From an uncultured Prolixibacteraceae bacterium (GTDB lineage: Bacteria; Bacteroidota; Bacteroidia; Bacteroidales; Prolixibacteraceae): a stretch of DNA of 64,000 bases. The translations under genes and the position numbers were made by a program. The stretch is taken from positions 62,001-126,000 of the forward strand of contig CALGIG010000080.1 of assembly GCA_937915865.1 (NCBI GenBank). Reading direction: 5' to 3'. Positions 16,006-25,616 of the stretch are shown here, piece after piece. Under the pieces are notes generated by a model. That model was given only the letters and a program-made list of their open reading frames with translations. It ran no database searches and had not been told where the DNA came from. Numbering within the stretch: position 1 is the stretch's first letter; every line of letters begins with the position of its first letter.

Positions 16006-18381
16006 ATGAACAGACAATATTTTAAACTTATTTTTCGCGACTTGCTCAAAAGGAAAAGCTTTACTTTGATTAATATTTCAGGTCTGGCGCTGGGATTTGC
16101 CGTTTGTATACTGACAGCATTGTATGTGTATACCGAATTTAGTTTCGACAGGCACATTTCGTCAGTTTCCAATAAATACCGCATTATCTGGGGGTCCTCC
16201 GACGATATAAATGCCATATTGCCTTACGCTTTCAGGGAAAAACTTGAGCCCCAATTGCCTGAAGGTACACTAACATGCTTAGTCTCATCACCCGGTTCTC
16301 AGTACCTAACTTATAACCGGAACGATTATAAATCGGAATTTACCTTATTTTCCGACTCCCACTTCCTATCAATGTTTGGTACCTCGTTATTGCAAGGCGA
16401 TACAACAAAAGTGCTGGATGCCCCACTTCAGGTAATATTATCAGAGCACGCAGCCAGGCAGATTTTTGGCGATCAAAATCCAATAAACCAGACAGTCCGC
16501 ATGTGGTTGAAAGATTTTACGATAACCGGAGTATTCCGTGATTTGCCTGAAACTTCACATCAAAGAGCCGATGCCGTTATTTCAGTTTCGTCGTGGAAAG
16601 CCTTTTCGCCCGACAACCTGACCAGTTGGGGAAACAAATCATACGATTATTATTTATCGCTGGCTCCCAAAGCTAATGTAACCCAACTTCAGGATAAAAT
16701 AAAAACCGTTTACTTTGACTCCGATCCAGGATTCAAAAATGCTTCGGCAGCCACCAAATCGGCTATCCGCTTTGAGTTGGAACCCATCACCGACATTCAC
16801 CTGAAATCAGGACATGTGCTGTGGGACGACGATAAAAACAAAGGAAACCTGGGAATGGTCGTTGCTTTTATCATTATTGGCCTGCTCATCTTGCTGATGG
16901 CGGCATTTAACTACATCAACCTGACAACCGCTTACTTTCAAACCAAAAATACGTTTTCGGGTATACAAAAAGTGTTGGGCGCAAATACCGGCCACCTGAT
17001 TCAATACATCTTTTTGCAAACGTCGATAATGGTTACAGGTGGTTTTTTACTGTCACTTCTTTTAGTAAAGCTGTTCCTCCCTTATTTTAACCTGATTATC
17101 GCCCGGAAAATCTCGTTCTTACTTCTTTTAACTCCCCAAATTATTGGTTTCGTATCCCTGATCATACTGGCGATGGTCTTGTTATCAGGACTTTATCCGG
17201 CAATACATTTCTCACGAGAAGATCCGGTACTTGCATTAAAAAGAAAAACTCAACATGTTATTTTTTCGCTCCGAAAGTTGCTCGTAATTACCCAGTTTGT
17301 TATATCAATGGCACTCGTTTCAGGAATTTTGGTGATGGGTCGGCAAATCAAAATGATGAGCGTCCAAAAGCTTGGTTTCAACGCCGAACAGCTTGTGGAA
17401 ATGAATTTCGATATGGATAAAACCAATTTCGAACTGTTTAAGAACCAACTAAAAAACCTTCCCGGCGTAGTTGCCATTTCGGCAGCCAGCAATACACCGG
17501 CAGAATATATCAATAATGAAAACCCTTTTCGATTATCAAGCGAAACTGATGAAAAAAACCGCGATGGAGCCTCAGTAGTAGGTATTACTCCAAACTATTT
17601 TGATGTGTTGCAAATCAGAATGTTGGAAGGGGCGCCTTTTACCGAAGCGATGGAAAAGCAAAACATGGCAATCCTGAGCAAGACGGCCGCCGATATGCTT
17701 GATCTTTCGAAAAGTTTAGGAGATAGGGTACATCTTGGCATGAACGGAAAAGATTATACCATCGTGGGCATCGTTGATGATGTGCAGTATCGTAGCCTTA
17801 GAGAAACGCCCAAGCCTGTTGTATATATTCCTGATTTTGATACTTATAACAATGCTGTCGTCCGGCTTGGCAAAGGTAATCATGAAGAAACGCTTGCTGC
17901 AATAAAAAAGGTCTGGCATTCCATTTCCCCCGATGTTCCGTTCGAATTTCGTTTTTTCGACTCCAAATTGCAGAAAAACTACGTATATGAAATCAGTACA
18001 ATGCATTTGCTCAATATTTTAGTAATCATCTCCATCCTGATTTCGTCACTGGGAATATTTGGGCTTATTATGGAAATAGCTGTTCAGCGTACTAAAGAAA
18101 TCGGTGTCCGTAAAGTGAACGGGGCCAAAGTCTCAGAAGTTATGACAATGCTCAACAGCAACTTTGTGAAATGGGTTGCCATTGCCTTTGTAATAGCCAC
18201 ACCTATTGCTTATTATACCATGAATAAATGGCTCGAAAACTTTGCATACAAAACTGAATTAAGTTGGTGGATTTTCGCATTAGCGGGTTTGCTGGCTCTG
18301 GGAATCGCGCTGCTTACCGTAAGTTGGCAAAGCTGGAAAGCAGCAACAAGAAATCCGATAGAGACACTGAGGTACGAATAA
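16006..18381 (+). CDS. P4: FtsX/MacB-type ABC permease, 8 TM
   Basis: 791 aa, TM1 at about 18-40. Domain 1 has DLPETSH; domain 2 has GIVDDVQYRSL. Coupling loop 1 has lost the KEIG core and reads NTFSGIQKVLGAN (about 315-327), whereas loop 2 is canonical KEIGVRKVNGAK (about 697). From loop 2 to the stop it is very close to P6 (same SEVMTMLNSNFVKWV run, about 93% identical by eye at base level over the loop), and its final ~155 bases differ from P3/P5 at only about four positions. Its leader (AACGATTTATAAAT) is repeated before P9. Only 12 bases separate it from P5, so translation is probably coupled. Confidence 0.95.
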   Translation: MNRQYFKLIFRDLLKRKSFTLINISGLALGFAVCILTALYVYTEFSFDRHISSVSNKYRIIWGSSDDINAILPYAFREKLEPQLPEGTLTCLVSSPGSQYLTYNRNDYKSEFTLFSDSHFLSMFGTSLLQGDTTKVLDAPLQVILSEHAARQIFGDQNPINQTVRMWLKDFTITGVFRDLPETSHQRADAVISVSSWKAFSPDNLTSWGNKSYDYYLSLAPKANVTQLQDKIKTVYFDSDPGFKNASAATKSAIRFELEPITDIHLKSGHVLWDDDKNKGNLGMVVAFIIIGLLILLMAAFNYINLTTAYFQTKNTFSGIQKVLGANTGHLIQYIFLQTSIMVTGGFLLSLLLVKLFLPYFNLIIARKISFLLLLTPQIIGFVSLIILAMVLLSGLYPAIHFSREDPVLALKRKTQHVIFSLRKLLVITQFVISMALVSGILVMGRQIKMMSVQKLGFNAEQLVEMNFDMDKTNFELFKNQLKNLPGVVAISAASNTPAEYINNENPFRLSSETDEKNRDGASVVGITPNYFDVLQIRMLEGAPFTEAMEKQNMAILSKTAADMLDLSKSLGDRVHLGMNGKDYTIVGIVDDVQYRSLRETPKPVVYIPDFDTYNNAVVRLGKGNHEETLAAIKKVWHSISPDVPFEFRFFDSKLQKNYVYEISTMHLLNILVIISILISSLGIFGLIMEIAVQRTKEIGVRKVNGAKVSEVMTMLNSNFVKWVAIAFVIATPIAYYTMNKWLENFAYKTELSWWIFALAGLLALGIALLTVSWQSWKAATRNPIETLRYE

Positions 18382-18393
18382 AAACTAAAACAC

Positions 18394-20766
18394 ATGAGTT
18401 GGTCAACTATAGTGCAAATAATCAGGCATATCCAGAATAATAAATTGTCATCATTTATCAATATTCTTGGTTTTGGAATTGGGCTAGGATGCGTAATGTT
18501 AATGGGAACATATATTCTTCATGAATTTTCATTTGACAAGTACCATAGGAATAGCAAAAATTTATACCGGATTATTGCCAATAACGATGCTTCACAATCG
18601 TATGCAATGGGTGAAGCATTCAAAGAAAAAGTTCCAGGCATTGAGAGCATCTTCCGGATTTATGATTTGTGGAATACAAGATTTAAGCTGCACAATGAAT
18701 TTGTAAAAGAAGATGATTTTATACTTACCGATCCGGAAATATTTTCATCACTCAATATTCCTTTATTGTTGGGAAACCGGAAAGACCTTCTGCAAACAAC
18801 CACATCATTAGTTATTTCAGATAAAATCAGGGATAAATATTTCTACGGGGAAAATCCAATTGGTCAAAAACTTGAAGCAAGTATTTCAGGTCGGTTAGTA
18901 AATTTTACTGTGACTGGTGTATTTCAACATTTTCCATCCTATTCTTCTCTTCAGGCCGATTGGATAGGAAATATTGAAGAAGCATTTCCAATAATTGGAA
19001 ATACTGCCGATCCCTTTCTGGTTATTGGAAGTACTGATGAAACCCTGCTAAAACAAAACTGGGAATATGGTGGATTTCAAACTATTGCCCTACTTACAAA
19101 AAATACAGACATTGAAACTACCGAGAAGTTATGCTCAAATATTTATAAGGAGCACAAGCAAAAGGACAATAAAATCCGGTTTCAGCCATTAAGCGAGATT
19201 TACCTTCATTCAAACAACATAGTCAACCAAGGTCCGTTCCGAAATAGTCAACTTTCATTGTTAAAAATATATGCCAGCATAGCTCTTCTGATTTTGATTG
19301 TAGCAATAATCAATTATATCCTACTTTCATTAGCCGATGCAAAAAAACAAATCAAGCAGGTTGCCTGCCATAAAATCAATGGAGCTTCGATGGCAAATAT
19401 CCAAAAACGATATTTGCAACAATCTATTGTAACATCTTTTCTGGGACTTATCCCGGCCATGCTCTTCCTGTCTCTGGTTATCCCCTTCTTCAATCAACTG
19501 TTCGATAAAAATTTATCGATACAATTAATCCTGGAAACACCGTATTTTGCTATGCTCATTGCGTTTATTGTGTTAATTGGACTAATTTCGGGAGCCTATA
19601 TCGGCTTTTACACTTCCCGGTTAAATCTATTGCAGTTACTTTCTCCGTCAACCATCCAAATTAAAAGTAGAAACCACGAGAGAGGGATTCTCATAACTTG
19701 TCAGTTCATTATATTTATTTTCTTGTGTAACTCTACATTTTTAATGGAAAAACAACTTTTGTTTTCTACGCACAAAAATCTGGGGTTTAATGCAAATAAC
19801 ATCCTGGTTTTCAAACTTAATAATCAAGAGGCACAACATCAGCTTTCGGTTATCAAAGCTAAAATTAAACAAAATCCACACGTAAAAATGTTGGCTGGAT
19901 CGATGGATACACCACCAACACAGAACTTTATGCAACTCATAATTGAGAATGATAACAACCGAAAACTGGAAGAAGAAGGCTTATTTATTGGCTCCAACCT
20001 TTTAACAACACTTAAAATTCCGATTTTGGATGGAACGGATTATTCGGAGAATGATAACTCCAGCAAAACAAATAATCTGATTATCAACGAATCTGCAGCC
20101 AAGAAATACAAAGTAAAGGCAGGTGAATATTTAGGTAAATTCTTTATCAAAGCTGTTGTTGCTGATTTTCATGCCCATTCGTTGCACCGGACTATAAAAC
20201 CTTTACTTCTCATCGGTACAGGAGACGAAAATTCGACAGAGCTTGTTGTCCGCACTGATGGCAACGATAAACAGGTAATAAGTTATGTGCAAAATATTTG
20301 GAAAGATATGTTACCAACTTCGGTACTGGAATATGAAACGCTAAGTGATCGAATTTCTTTGTTTTACGCCACAGAGAGAAAGCAAACAAAATCGGTCATG
20401 TTTTTCACGTTTATGACCATTATTCTGGCCGCCTTGGGATTGTTCGGCTACGTATCGCTTGCATTAATTCAGCGTACCAAAGAAATTGGCATTCGTAAAG
20501 TTAATGGAGCCAATGCTCCTGAAGTGATGGTCATGTTAAACATCCGTTTTTTGAAATGGACTGCGATTGCTTTCATTGTTGCTACACCTATTGCTTATTA
20601 TACCATGAATAAATGGCTCGAAAACTTTGCATACAAAACTGAATTAAGTTGGTGGATTTTCGCATTAGCGGGTTTGCTGGCTCTGGGAATTGCGCTGCTT
20701 ACCGTAAGTTGGCAAAGCTGGAAAGCAGCGACAAGAAATCCGATAGAAGCACTGAGGTACGAATAA
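18394..20766 (+). CDS. P5: FtsX/MacB-type ABC permease, 8 TM
   Basis: 790 aa, TM1 at about 19-41. Domain 1 is comparatively short of Gly/Pro turns and has HFPSYSS in place of the usual DxPxNS; domain 2 has AVVADFHAHSL. Coupling loop 1 is degenerate (KQVACHKINGAS), loop 2 is KEIGIRKVNGAN (about 696). The last 158 bases (20607-20764) equal those of P3 exactly, and the segment just upstream (IATPIAYYTMNKW) matches P4 and P6, so this gene looks like a mosaic. It lies 12 bases after P4 and 11 bases before P6 with no room for a promoter. Confidence 0.95.
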   Translation: MSWSTIVQIIRHIQNNKLSSFINILGFGIGLGCVMLMGTYILHEFSFDKYHRNSKNLYRIIANNDASQSYAMGEAFKEKVPGIESIFRIYDLWNTRFKLHNEFVKEDDFILTDPEIFSSLNIPLLLGNRKDLLQTTTSLVISDKIRDKYFYGENPIGQKLEASISGRLVNFTVTGVFQHFPSYSSLQADWIGNIEEAFPIIGNTADPFLVIGSTDETLLKQNWEYGGFQTIALLTKNTDIETTEKLCSNIYKEHKQKDNKIRFQPLSEIYLHSNNIVNQGPFRNSQLSLLKIYASIALLILIVAIINYILLSLADAKKQIKQVACHKINGASMANIQKRYLQQSIVTSFLGLIPAMLFLSLVIPFFNQLFDKNLSIQLILETPYFAMLIAFIVLIGLISGAYIGFYTSRLNLLQLLSPSTIQIKSRNHERGILITCQFIIFIFLCNSTFLMEKQLLFSTHKNLGFNANNILVFKLNNQEAQHQLSVIKAKIKQNPHVKMLAGSMDTPPTQNFMQLIIENDNNRKLEEEGLFIGSNLLTTLKIPILDGTDYSENDNSSKTNNLIINESAAKKYKVKAGEYLGKFFIKAVVADFHAHSLHRTIKPLLLIGTGDENSTELVVRTDGNDKQVISYVQNIWKDMLPTSVLEYETLSDRISLFYATERKQTKSVMFFTFMTIILAALGLFGYVSLALIQRTKEIGIRKVNGANAPEVMVMLNIRFLKWTAIAFIVATPIAYYTMNKWLENFAYKTELSWWIFALAGLLALGIALLTVSWQSWKAATRNPIEALRYE

Positions 20767-20777
20767 AAATTTAAAAA

Positions 20778-23177
20778 ATGATGTCGAAAAACCTAATAAC
20801 TGTGTTTCGAAAAATCAGGAACGATAAATCTATATCACTCCTGAAACTAGCAAGTTTAATATTGGCTTTTTGCGTTTCGGTTCTGCTGGTATTAAATATT
20901 GCATTCAATGAGTCTTTCGACCGATTTCATCCCGGTTCCGCGAAAATTTACAATGTATATATCGACGAAAATTATCGAGGAACCAAAGACATTTATGGAG
21001 AATGCCCGTTAGCCATTGGCGCTTATTTAAAGGAATTGTATCCCGAAGTAGAAAGTATGGTACGAACCAAAGATAATTCGGATGTGCTGATTTCAAAGGA
21101 GAATGGCAATACATTTAAAGAGGATGTTTTGTGGACTGACCCTTCGTTTACCGATGTTTTCTCTCTGGATTTAATTGCTGGGGAGAAAACTACATTTCTG
21201 AATCGACCCAACGAAATTTACATTGCTAAATCGCTTTCCGAAAAATTATTTGGAGGGCTCAATTCGATTGGAGAAAATATCAAAGTAAATGGGAACGATT
21301 ATGTTGTTTCAGGAATATTTAAAGATTATCCAACCAACTCCCATCTGAAATTCACTGCATTGCTGCCACTAAAAAACTATGTTAATAATTACAACCCTTT
21401 TGATTGGGACAGTTATGAATTTCTGACCTACATTAAATTCAGAAAAGAGACTGATTCAAAGGCATTTACTAATAAAATTCAGGAACTCATACACAACTAT
21501 CTGGTACCTTGGTTAAAAACCAGGCACAACCTTGATTTTGCCTTCGATAGTGAGAACTCGATGAAACTGAGGCTACTGCCAATTACTGATATTCATTTAC
21601 ATGGTGCATTTATTTCAAGTTTTGAAAAGGAAAGTAATATTTCGACCATTTACATCAGTTTAGCTATCGTATTGGTAATGCTGTTTATTGCATATTTTAA
21701 CCTTATAGGTTTTTCTTTTTCAAAGGGTAAAAAACACCAGGCACAACTTAATATCAAACGATTTCTGGGAATATCAAAAGGAGATATTATCCGCTCATTT
21801 GTTTTTGAAAACCTGGGATACACCGTAATTGCCTTTTTGATAGCCCTGGGAATTACAGCTATTGCTTTCAACCTGAACATTACTATTTTACCAGGCATAA
21901 CAAGCATTGTTGTATCCAAATTTATAGTCCCGGTTGGTATCCTGTTCCTGTTTGCAAGCCTAATTGCCAGCCTTTGCGGAATAGTATTGGGGGTGCACTT
22001 TAGCCGTGAAACAATAACTAAAGACATCAAAACAACCAACTATTCGACCTTTTGGCTAAACCGTGCGATGTTAATTGCGCAAATGGCGGCCTCAATCATA
22101 TTAATAGCTTGTATAACAACAATTTACAAACAGACAACCTATATATCAGAATTCAACCTTGGGATTGATACTAAAAATGTCGTTATCATCAATCAGGCCT
22201 ATAAAATCAGAAAACACTACGCCATGTTCAAGGAAGAACTCTACAAATCGCCTATAATAAAGGAAATCTCATGCTCAAATTCCTATCCATTTAATGGGAT
22301 GAGCACCTCCAGTTACTTTCATGCCAATTCTCCCGATCAAACGCCATATCCTTTCCCATTTTTCCGCTCAGACATAGGGTTTCAAGGTGTCTATAATTTT
22401 AAAATGATTGAAGGCAGATGGTTTTCAAACGAATTGGCCAGCGATAAAGATGCTATCATTATAAACGAGGCCGCAGTTAAAGAAATGGGATTAAAAAACC
22501 CTGTTGGTGAAGAGTTTTACAAAGGATTGTCGCGTGCCGAAAAAGTTAAAGTAATTGGGGTGATTTCTGATTTTAATTTCCGTTCTCTTCATCACAAAAT
22601 AGAACCACTTTTACTGTGCCCATTAGGAGAAAACGATTGGTGGCATTTCATCGAAATAAAAGGTAAAACTTCTGACAGGAGAAAACTTGTGGCCGAAATC
22701 TCCCATGTTTGGAACAAGGTTTCAGGAAACGAATATATGAACTATTCTTTTCTTGAAGACCGAATGAAAATTTTATATAATAAAGAAACAAAAACCAGAC
22801 GATCAATTGGCCTATTCTGCTTGATTGCGATACTTATTTCATGTTTTGGTTTATTAGGAACCGTATTGAATATAACCAATGAAAAAACTAAAGAAATCGG
22901 TGTCCGTAAAGTGAATGGGGCCAAAATCTCAGAAGTCATGACAATGCTTAACAGCAACTTTGTGAAGTGGGTCGCCATTGCCTTTGTAATAGCCACGCCC
23001 ATTGCATATTATACCATGAATAAATGGCTCGAAAACTTTGCATACAAAACTGAATTAAGTTGGTGGATTTTCGCATTCGCAGGTTTACTGGCCCTGGGAA
23101 TTGCGCTGCTTACCGTAAGTTGGCAAAGCTGGAAAGCAGCAACAAGGAACCCGGTAGAGACGTTGAGGTACGAATGA
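20778..23177 (+). CDS. P6: FtsX/MacB-type ABC permease, 8 TM
   Basis: 799 aa, TM1 at about 19-42. Domain 1 starts with a region related to P2 (GECPLAIGAYLKELYPEVES compares with the P2 DGCPPAVGP segment) and has DYPTNSH; domain 2 has GVISDFNFRSL. Coupling loop 1 is degenerate (AQLNIKRFLGIS); loop 2 is KEIGVRKVNGAK (about 705) and continues as SEVMTMLNSNFVKWV, shared with P4. TM8 has a single change from the common sequence (IFAFAGLL for IFALAGLL). The tail is NPVETLRYE. A second start codon follows the first directly (ATGATG). Confidence 0.95.
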   Translation: MMSKNLITVFRKIRNDKSISLLKLASLILAFCVSVLLVLNIAFNESFDRFHPGSAKIYNVYIDENYRGTKDIYGECPLAIGAYLKELYPEVESMVRTKDNSDVLISKENGNTFKEDVLWTDPSFTDVFSLDLIAGEKTTFLNRPNEIYIAKSLSEKLFGGLNSIGENIKVNGNDYVVSGIFKDYPTNSHLKFTALLPLKNYVNNYNPFDWDSYEFLTYIKFRKETDSKAFTNKIQELIHNYLVPWLKTRHNLDFAFDSENSMKLRLLPITDIHLHGAFISSFEKESNISTIYISLAIVLVMLFIAYFNLIGFSFSKGKKHQAQLNIKRFLGISKGDIIRSFVFENLGYTVIAFLIALGITAIAFNLNITILPGITSIVVSKFIVPVGILFLFASLIASLCGIVLGVHFSRETITKDIKTTNYSTFWLNRAMLIAQMAASIILIACITTIYKQTTYISEFNLGIDTKNVVIINQAYKIRKHYAMFKEELYKSPIIKEISCSNSYPFNGMSTSSYFHANSPDQTPYPFPFFRSDIGFQGVYNFKMIEGRWFSNELASDKDAIIINEAAVKEMGLKNPVGEEFYKGLSRAEKVKVIGVISDFNFRSLHHKIEPLLLCPLGENDWWHFIEIKGKTSDRRKLVAEISHVWNKVSGNEYMNYSFLEDRMKILYNKETKTRRSIGLFCLIAILISCFGLLGTVLNITNEKTKEIGVRKVNGAKISEVMTMLNSNFVKWVAIAFVIATPIAYYTMNKWLENFAYKTELSWWIFAFAGLLALGIALLTVSWQSWKAATRNPVETLRYE

Positions 23178-23216
23178 CTATAATTGAACAGATGTAGTAA
23201 ATCACAAACAAATTAA

Positions 23217-25595
23217 ATGATGATTTCATTTCACAACATTAAGTACTCCATCCGTAGTTTATTGAAAAACAAAACGGTAACAACGCTCAACCTGATAGGA
23301 TTAACGGTTGGGATTACGGTTAGTATATTCATCTTCCTGTTTGGGCAAAAAGAAAGAAACACCGATAAATCTATATCCGGTGTTCAAAATATTTATGTTC
23401 TCACGAATAACAATGGGAAAATATATTTCTCTCAAAAAATGGTCAATCATATTAAGAAGGAAATTCCGGAGATTGATTATATCACTTATTGCTGCCCCGA
23501 CTGGTCACCACAAGTATTTCTCTCTAAAAACCAGGAGAATTATAAAGTAAATAAAATGATTACCGCCGACTCGTGCTTTTTCAGGGTTTTCTCATTCAAA
23601 ACAGTTTGGGGCAATCCCCAAAAGGCATTTAATTCGGCAAATAAAATTGTATTGACCCGCTCGCTGTCTGAAAAGATATTTGGGAAAGAGAATCCTGTAG
23701 GAAAACCAGTCATATACAATGCAACTTATTTACAAGGAGAAGAATTGGAAGTTGTTGCAGTAATCGAGGACTTTCCACAAACGGTTTCCTGGGATTTTGA
23801 TGCAGTGCTTTCACTCCAGACCAACTTCAAAATAAACTGGTATGTTGACGTTATGAAAAATTGGGGTTCGAGAAACTACAGGGCCTTTGCGAAAGCCAAC
23901 GAACATGTATCGGAACAAGCGGTATTATCAAAACTTTCTCATATTAATCTTTCTGAGGTTCCTGAAAACGAAAGAAAAGATATCAGTTATGGAATCACTC
24001 CTTTCGGAAAGGCTTATTTCGATGTCCCGGAACTGAATGTAACCAGGCATGGAAATAAGTTCATGTTATCCATTATCGCAATTGTTGGTGTACTCATTCT
24101 CCTCCTGGCCTGCGTAAACTATGTAAACATGGTTACAGCCCAACGGGAAAAACGGTATAAAAACATCGGCATGTTCAAGACATTAGGAAGTTCCCGGAGA
24201 AAAATTATTGGGATGACAACTTCCGAGTCTTTTTCCCAAATGTTTTTTGCCATTATTTGTTCTGTTGTAATAACTACTTTACTATTGCCGGGATTCAATC
24301 TGCTGACAGGTTCAAGGTTTAGTATTAATGATTTATTGTCATTGAATTACCTTCTCCTTTTATCCGTTATTTCAGGAATAATGGTTTTGCTGACTGGCGT
24401 TGTTCCGGGTATTATTTTCAGCAAAAAACCGGCAATTCTTTTAATCAAAAAGAATGTATCAGCTACCGGCAATAATTGGGTCCGAAATAGTTTGCTTGTT
24501 TTTCAGTTTACAGTGTCAATTGCCCTGATTGCTTCTATCTTGTTTATCTACAGGCAGAATAACTATTTACAGAATCAGAATACAGGGTTCGACAAAGAAA
24601 ATATTGTTTATGCAGTTACAAATAATGAAATTGCCAGCCACATTGATGCTTTTAAAAATGAACTGAAAAAAATTTCAGGAGTTAGCGATTTTACATTTTC
24701 TGAAAGTTTATTGATTGCCAACGACCAAAACTGGGAAATGGGGTTCGTTAATAAAGGCGAAAAATATGATGTTGGTTTTTCAAAAATGTCGGTTGCACCA
24801 AACTTCTTCCAGTTTTTTGGGATAAAATTGACTGAAGGCGAAACGTTTAACGATGCTTCAAAGGCAAAAGGTGATTTCATTTTTAACCAAAAGGCAAAAA
24901 CAGATTTCAGGATCAAACAGATTGAAGATGCGAGAGTCGATTATTCAACACCCAACAAAGGCCATATTATAGGGGTTGTTGATGATTTTAATTTCGAATC
25001 GTTACATGTCCCAATCAAGGCGGCAGGTTTTATGTGCTCAGGAAACTGTGATGATGTAATTTACATGAAAATGAATACCTGGAACTTCGGTGCATTCAAT
25101 GTCGCCATGAAGGATGTTGAACAACTCTGGAAGCGCATCTCTCCAAATTTTCCGTTGGAGTATAAATTTCTGGACCAAACATATGCTGCCCTATATGCAA
25201 GAGAAACGCAGTTCCAAACATTCCTGTTATACACAACACTGATTTCGCTGGTACTCTCCTGCCTTGGGTTAATTGGCCTTACCTTTTTTGTCATGGAACA
25301 ACGCACAAAAGAGATTGGTGTCCGCAAAGTTAACGGGGCCAGGATTTCGGATCTGTTGACGATGCTTAACCGCGACTTTGTAAAGTGGGTCACGATTTCA
25401 TTCGTAATCGCTACTCCACTGGCCTATTTCGCCATGCATAAATGGCTCGAAAACTTTGCCTATAAAACCACGCTAAACTGGTGGATTTTCGCTCTGGCTG
25501 GTTTGCTGGCCCTGGGAATTGCATTGCTGACCGTAAGTTGGCAAAGCTGGAAAGCAGCAACAAAAAATCCGGTAGAGGCATTGAGATACGAATAG
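23217..25595 (+). CDS. P7: FtsX/MacB-type ABC permease, 8 TM
   Basis: 792 aa, TM1 at about 21-43. Domain 1 has a Cys-Cys pair (YITYCCPDWSP, about 92) and DFPQTVS at the DxPxNS position; domain 2 has GVVDDFNFESL and a further Cys pair separated by three residues (MCSGNCDD), so disulphides in the periplasm are possible. Coupling loop 1 reads KNIGMFKTLGSS, loop 2 KEIGVRKVNGAR (about 698). From loop 2 onward it matches the common C-terminal block (HKWLENFAYKTTLNWWIF). It is 39 bases after P6 and 21 bases before P8. Confidence 0.95.
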   Translation: MMISFHNIKYSIRSLLKNKTVTTLNLIGLTVGITVSIFIFLFGQKERNTDKSISGVQNIYVLTNNNGKIYFSQKMVNHIKKEIPEIDYITYCCPDWSPQVFLSKNQENYKVNKMITADSCFFRVFSFKTVWGNPQKAFNSANKIVLTRSLSEKIFGKENPVGKPVIYNATYLQGEELEVVAVIEDFPQTVSWDFDAVLSLQTNFKINWYVDVMKNWGSRNYRAFAKANEHVSEQAVLSKLSHINLSEVPENERKDISYGITPFGKAYFDVPELNVTRHGNKFMLSIIAIVGVLILLLACVNYVNMVTAQREKRYKNIGMFKTLGSSRRKIIGMTTSESFSQMFFAIICSVVITTLLLPGFNLLTGSRFSINDLLSLNYLLLLSVISGIMVLLTGVVPGIIFSKKPAILLIKKNVSATGNNWVRNSLLVFQFTVSIALIASILFIYRQNNYLQNQNTGFDKENIVYAVTNNEIASHIDAFKNELKKISGVSDFTFSESLLIANDQNWEMGFVNKGEKYDVGFSKMSVAPNFFQFFGIKLTEGETFNDASKAKGDFIFNQKAKTDFRIKQIEDARVDYSTPNKGHIIGVVDDFNFESLHVPIKAAGFMCSGNCDDVIYMKMNTWNFGAFNVAMKDVEQLWKRISPNFPLEYKFLDQTYAALYARETQFQTFLLYTTLISLVLSCLGLIGLTFFVMEQRTKEIGVRKVNGARISDLLTMLNRDFVKWVTISFVIATPLAYFAMHKWLENFAYKTTLNWWIFALAGLLALGIALLTVSWQSWKAATKNPVEALRYE

Positions 25596-25616
25596 TAACG
25601 ACATAAAGAAATAACC

